Positions 62,142 through 64,000 of a stretch of DNA of 64,000 nt are shown here, in pieces. This DNA comes from VXYK01 sp965214565. GTDB lineage: Bacteria > Actinomycetota > Acidimicrobiia > Acidimicrobiales > Aldehydirespiratoraceae. The DNA lies in the NCBI GenBank assembly GCA_965214565.1, contig OZ243951.1, forward strand, positions 1,364,001-1,428,000, in the 5' to 3' direction. Both the position numbers and the translations under genes were made by a program. Under the pieces are notes generated by a model, which saw only the letters and a program-made list of their open reading frames with translations, had not been told where the DNA came from and searched no databases. Every line of letters starts with the position of its first letter. The stretch's first letter is position 1.

Positions 62142-64000
62142 TTAAGTGAGCGTGTATTCGCTGGGATCGGGGGTCTTGGTCCACTGCTGGTAGGTGTGGA
62201 TCGGCCAGGGTGACAGCGTGAAGATGTCGCCGTGGGCGTTCTTGTAGTGCGTGTGGGAGATCGACCAATGACTCCAGACCATCTGGTCGATCTCGCTGCG
62301 CCGGTGGGCGTTGTAGGCATCGTGGACCTCCGGCCGCGGTTCCATCATGCGATGGCCCCCGTCGAGCAACTGCTTCAAGCAGCCCATGATGTAGGTGATC
62401 TGGCATTCGGAGTGGAATATGAGGCTTCCGCCGTGGGCGAGGTTGGTGCCGGGCCCGTACATGCAAAACAGGTTGGGGAACTCCGGGATCGTGATCCCGA
62501 GGTAGGCGGCGGGTTCCTCACCCCAGTACTCGTTGAGGAGCTTCCCCCCACGGCCGCGGATGTCCATCGGCCACAGGAACCGGTTGTGGTGGAACCCGCT
62601 GGCGTAACAGATCACATCGACGGGGTGAAGCTCACCGTCGACGGTCCGCACCCCGGTCGGCTCGATGCGCTCGATACCGGTGCGGACGAGTTCGACGTCG
62701 TCGCGTTTCAACGCTGAGAGCCATGAGCCGTTGTCCTGCAGGGTGCGCTTCCCGGTGGCCGGATAGTCGGGAATGACTTTGGCCAACAGATCCTCGTCGT
62801 CGCCCACCTGTTGGCGTATCCAGCCCTCGAAGAACCCTCGGGTGGCGAGGTTTCGTTCGCTGACGGCGTATCCGTCGCTGTCGTCGTAGTCGGGGTCGAT
62901 GCGACTGCTGCTGAGGTCTCCCCCGGAACCCGGCCAGAACTGCAGGAATCGGAACCAGCGCCCGAAGAAGGGCAGGTGACGGATGGCCCACTTCTGCCCT
63001 TCGGGGACTTTCTCGTGATAGTTCGGGTTGGGGAACATCCACTGCGCCGTGCGCTGGAAGATCGTCAGATGCTCGACCCGCTCGGCGATTGTCGGGGCGA
63101 TCTGGAAGCCGCTCGCCCCGGCACCGATGAGCGCGAACCGCTTGTTGGTGATGTCGACCGTGTGGTCCCAGCGAGTCGAGTGGAACCAGGGCCCCTCGAA
63201 GTCTTCGATTCCGTCGATCTCAGGCAGCTTGGCACGGTTGAGTGAACCGACGGCGCTGATGATCGCCCTAGCAGGCAGCGACTCCACGACCCCGTCGGAC
63301 GAACGGACCTCAACGGTCCAGACTCCGGTGGATTCGTCGAGAGTAGCCCCGACGACCTCGGTGTCGAAACGGCAGTGGTCGGTGATCTCATTGCGCTTCA
63401 TCACGTCGACGAAGTACTGCTGGAGTTCGGGCTGCTGGGAGAAGTACTCCGTCCAATGGTCCGAGGGTTCGAAGGAGTAGCAGTAGAAGTGGCTGCCGAC
63501 ATCAACCCGGGCCCCCGGATAGACGTTCTCCCACCAGGTACCACCAGGCCCGCCGTTCTTCTCGAGGATCGTGAAAGGAAGACCGGCCTCCTTCAACCGG
63601 ATGCCGGCCAACAGGCCCGACTGGCCGCAGCCGATCACCACGACAGGGAAGGCCGCTCTGGCATCGTCGGAGACCTCATCGGTCCAGTAGATGCGGTTGA
63701 CGTCGGTGTCGCCGAGCCCCATCTCGTCGAGCATCATCGGCACGACCTCGTCGGGGATCTCAGCACAGCCGATGAAGTTCATCATCTCGTGAAGGAGATC
63801 GGCGTCGGGCTGGTTCTCGGGCAGTTCACAGCCGTTGTCGCGGTAGGCGATTATCTCCGGCAGGGCGCGCCGCCGCACCTCGGCCTTCGACTCCTCGTCC
63901 ATGTATCCCTGGTACTCGTTGAGGAACAGACCTGCCGGCTTGAGGTCTCCGCGGACCCAGCTGAGATCACCGGTGATGTGAACCATGGTGCACATGAGGG
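62142..64000 (-). CDS. Flavin-containing monooxygenase, Baeyer-Villiger type (5' end cut by window edge)
   Basis: At least 617 residues with FAD motif VIGCGQSGLLAGI, GGTWWENVYPGARVDV, the BVMO fingerprint FEGPWFHSTRWD (FxGxxxHxxxW[PD]) and the NADPH motif GAGASGFQIAP. The visible sequence starts with an in-frame ATG at 63995, but long BVMOs of this type carry additional residues before the LTGD-like segment present here, and the frame remains open to the edge. The true start is probably outside. It would oxidise ketones to esters or lactones and is convergent with the MFS gene. Confidence 0.9.
   Translation of the reverse strand, partial: LMCTMVHITGDLSWVRGDLKPAGLFLNEYQGYMDEESKAEVRRRALPEIIAYRDNGCELPENQPDADLLHEMMNFIGCAEIPDEVVPMMLDEMGLGDTDVNRIYWTDEVSDDARAAFPVVVIGCGQSGLLAGIRLKEAGLPFTILEKNGGPGGTWWENVYPGARVDVGSHFYCYSFEPSDHWTEYFSQQPELQQYFVDVMKRNEITDHCRFDTEVVGATLDESTGVWTVEVRSSDGVVESLPARAIISAVGSLNRAKLPEIDGIEDFEGPWFHSTRWDHTVDITNKRFALIGAGASGFQIAPTIAERVEHLTIFQRTAQWMFPNPNYHEKVPEGQKWAIRHLPFFGRWFRFLQFWPGSGGDLSSSRIDPDYDDSDGYAVSERNLATRGFFEGWIRQQVGDDEDLLAKVIPDYPATGKRTLQDNGSWLSALKRDDVELVRTGIERIEPTGVRTVDGELHPVDVICYASGFHHNRFLWPMDIRGRGGKLLNEYWGEEPAAYLGITIPEFPNLFCMYGPGTNLAHGGSLIFHSECQITYIMGCLKQLLDGGHRMMEPRPEVHDAYNAHRRSEIDQMVWSHWSISHTHYKNAHGDIFTLSPWPIHTYQQWTKTPDPSEYTLT

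Overview
This window reads as chromosomal DNA of a high-GC actinobacterium. The gene order around the replication origin (trxB-trxA-cwlM-like, parB-parA, rsmG, jag, yidC, yidD, rnpA, rpmH / dnaA, dnaN, recF, dciA, gyrB, gyrA, a TadE-like protein, a DUF3566 protein, tRNA-Ile) is the actinobacterial origin neighbourhood. The accessory content (F420-dependent oxidoreductase families, a wax ester synthase/DGAT, molybdenum hydroxylase genes, a Baeyer-Villiger type monooxygenase, several secreted Thr-rich proteins) is compatible with class Acidimicrobiia; that placement is inference.

Layout. Positions 1-3000: end of an unknown gene, a small membrane protein, the thioredoxin system and a CwlM-like protein that appears to have lost its amidase catalytic residues. 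3047-8395 (minus): parB, parA, two parS-like sites, rsmG, jag, yidC, yidD, rnpA, rpmH. 8396-10540: probable bipartite origin flanking dnaA. 10541-19202 (plus): dnaN, recF, dciA, gyrB, gyrA, two small membrane/secreted proteins, tRNA-Ile. 19235-24779: a 51-residue protein, a dehydrogenase-like protein, a DUF3105 lipoprotein, an inositol-phosphatase-family enzyme, a wax ester synthase/DGAT and an alpha/beta hydrolase.

25730-33548 (plus) is a tightly packed catabolic and redox run: D-aminoacylase-like amidohydrolase, TauD-like dioxygenase, a three-subunit molybdenum hydroxylase (FAD, 2Fe-2S, Mo), a MoaD/ThiS-like protein, a glutathione peroxidase and a SnoaL-like protein. The glutathione peroxidase is the most striking gene here. 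Its catalytic position is an in-frame UGA (32689-32691), followed 15 bases later by a perfect 7-bp hairpin with a GGUC loop whose apex matches the known E. coli fdhF SECIS element. It is best read as a selenoprotein that ordinary gene calling would miss or truncate. Further amidohydrolase, acetoacetate decarboxylase-like, SDR, luciferase-like and sugar-isomerase-like genes follow, with a glutaminyl-tRNA synthetase among them.

40300-64000 is a mosaic: four tRNAs on the minus strand (Arg, Ser, Ser, Lys), an NCS2-type permease fused to a C-terminal ATPase-like regulatory domain, a cell-wall amidase, a DUF4143 ATPase behind a perfect 16-bp palindrome, gene relics (a cation-efflux fragment between two 32-bp direct repeats, a truncated maleate-isomerase-like gene beside an ISL3-type transposase tail), a XamI-like restriction-modification pair, a large lipoprotein, a VapBC toxin-antitoxin pair, aat, a cyclophilin, a sulfatase, an acyltransferase, an MFS exporter and a flavin monooxygenase that runs off the right edge. 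I saw no rRNA, CRISPR array, intact insertion sequence or prophage.
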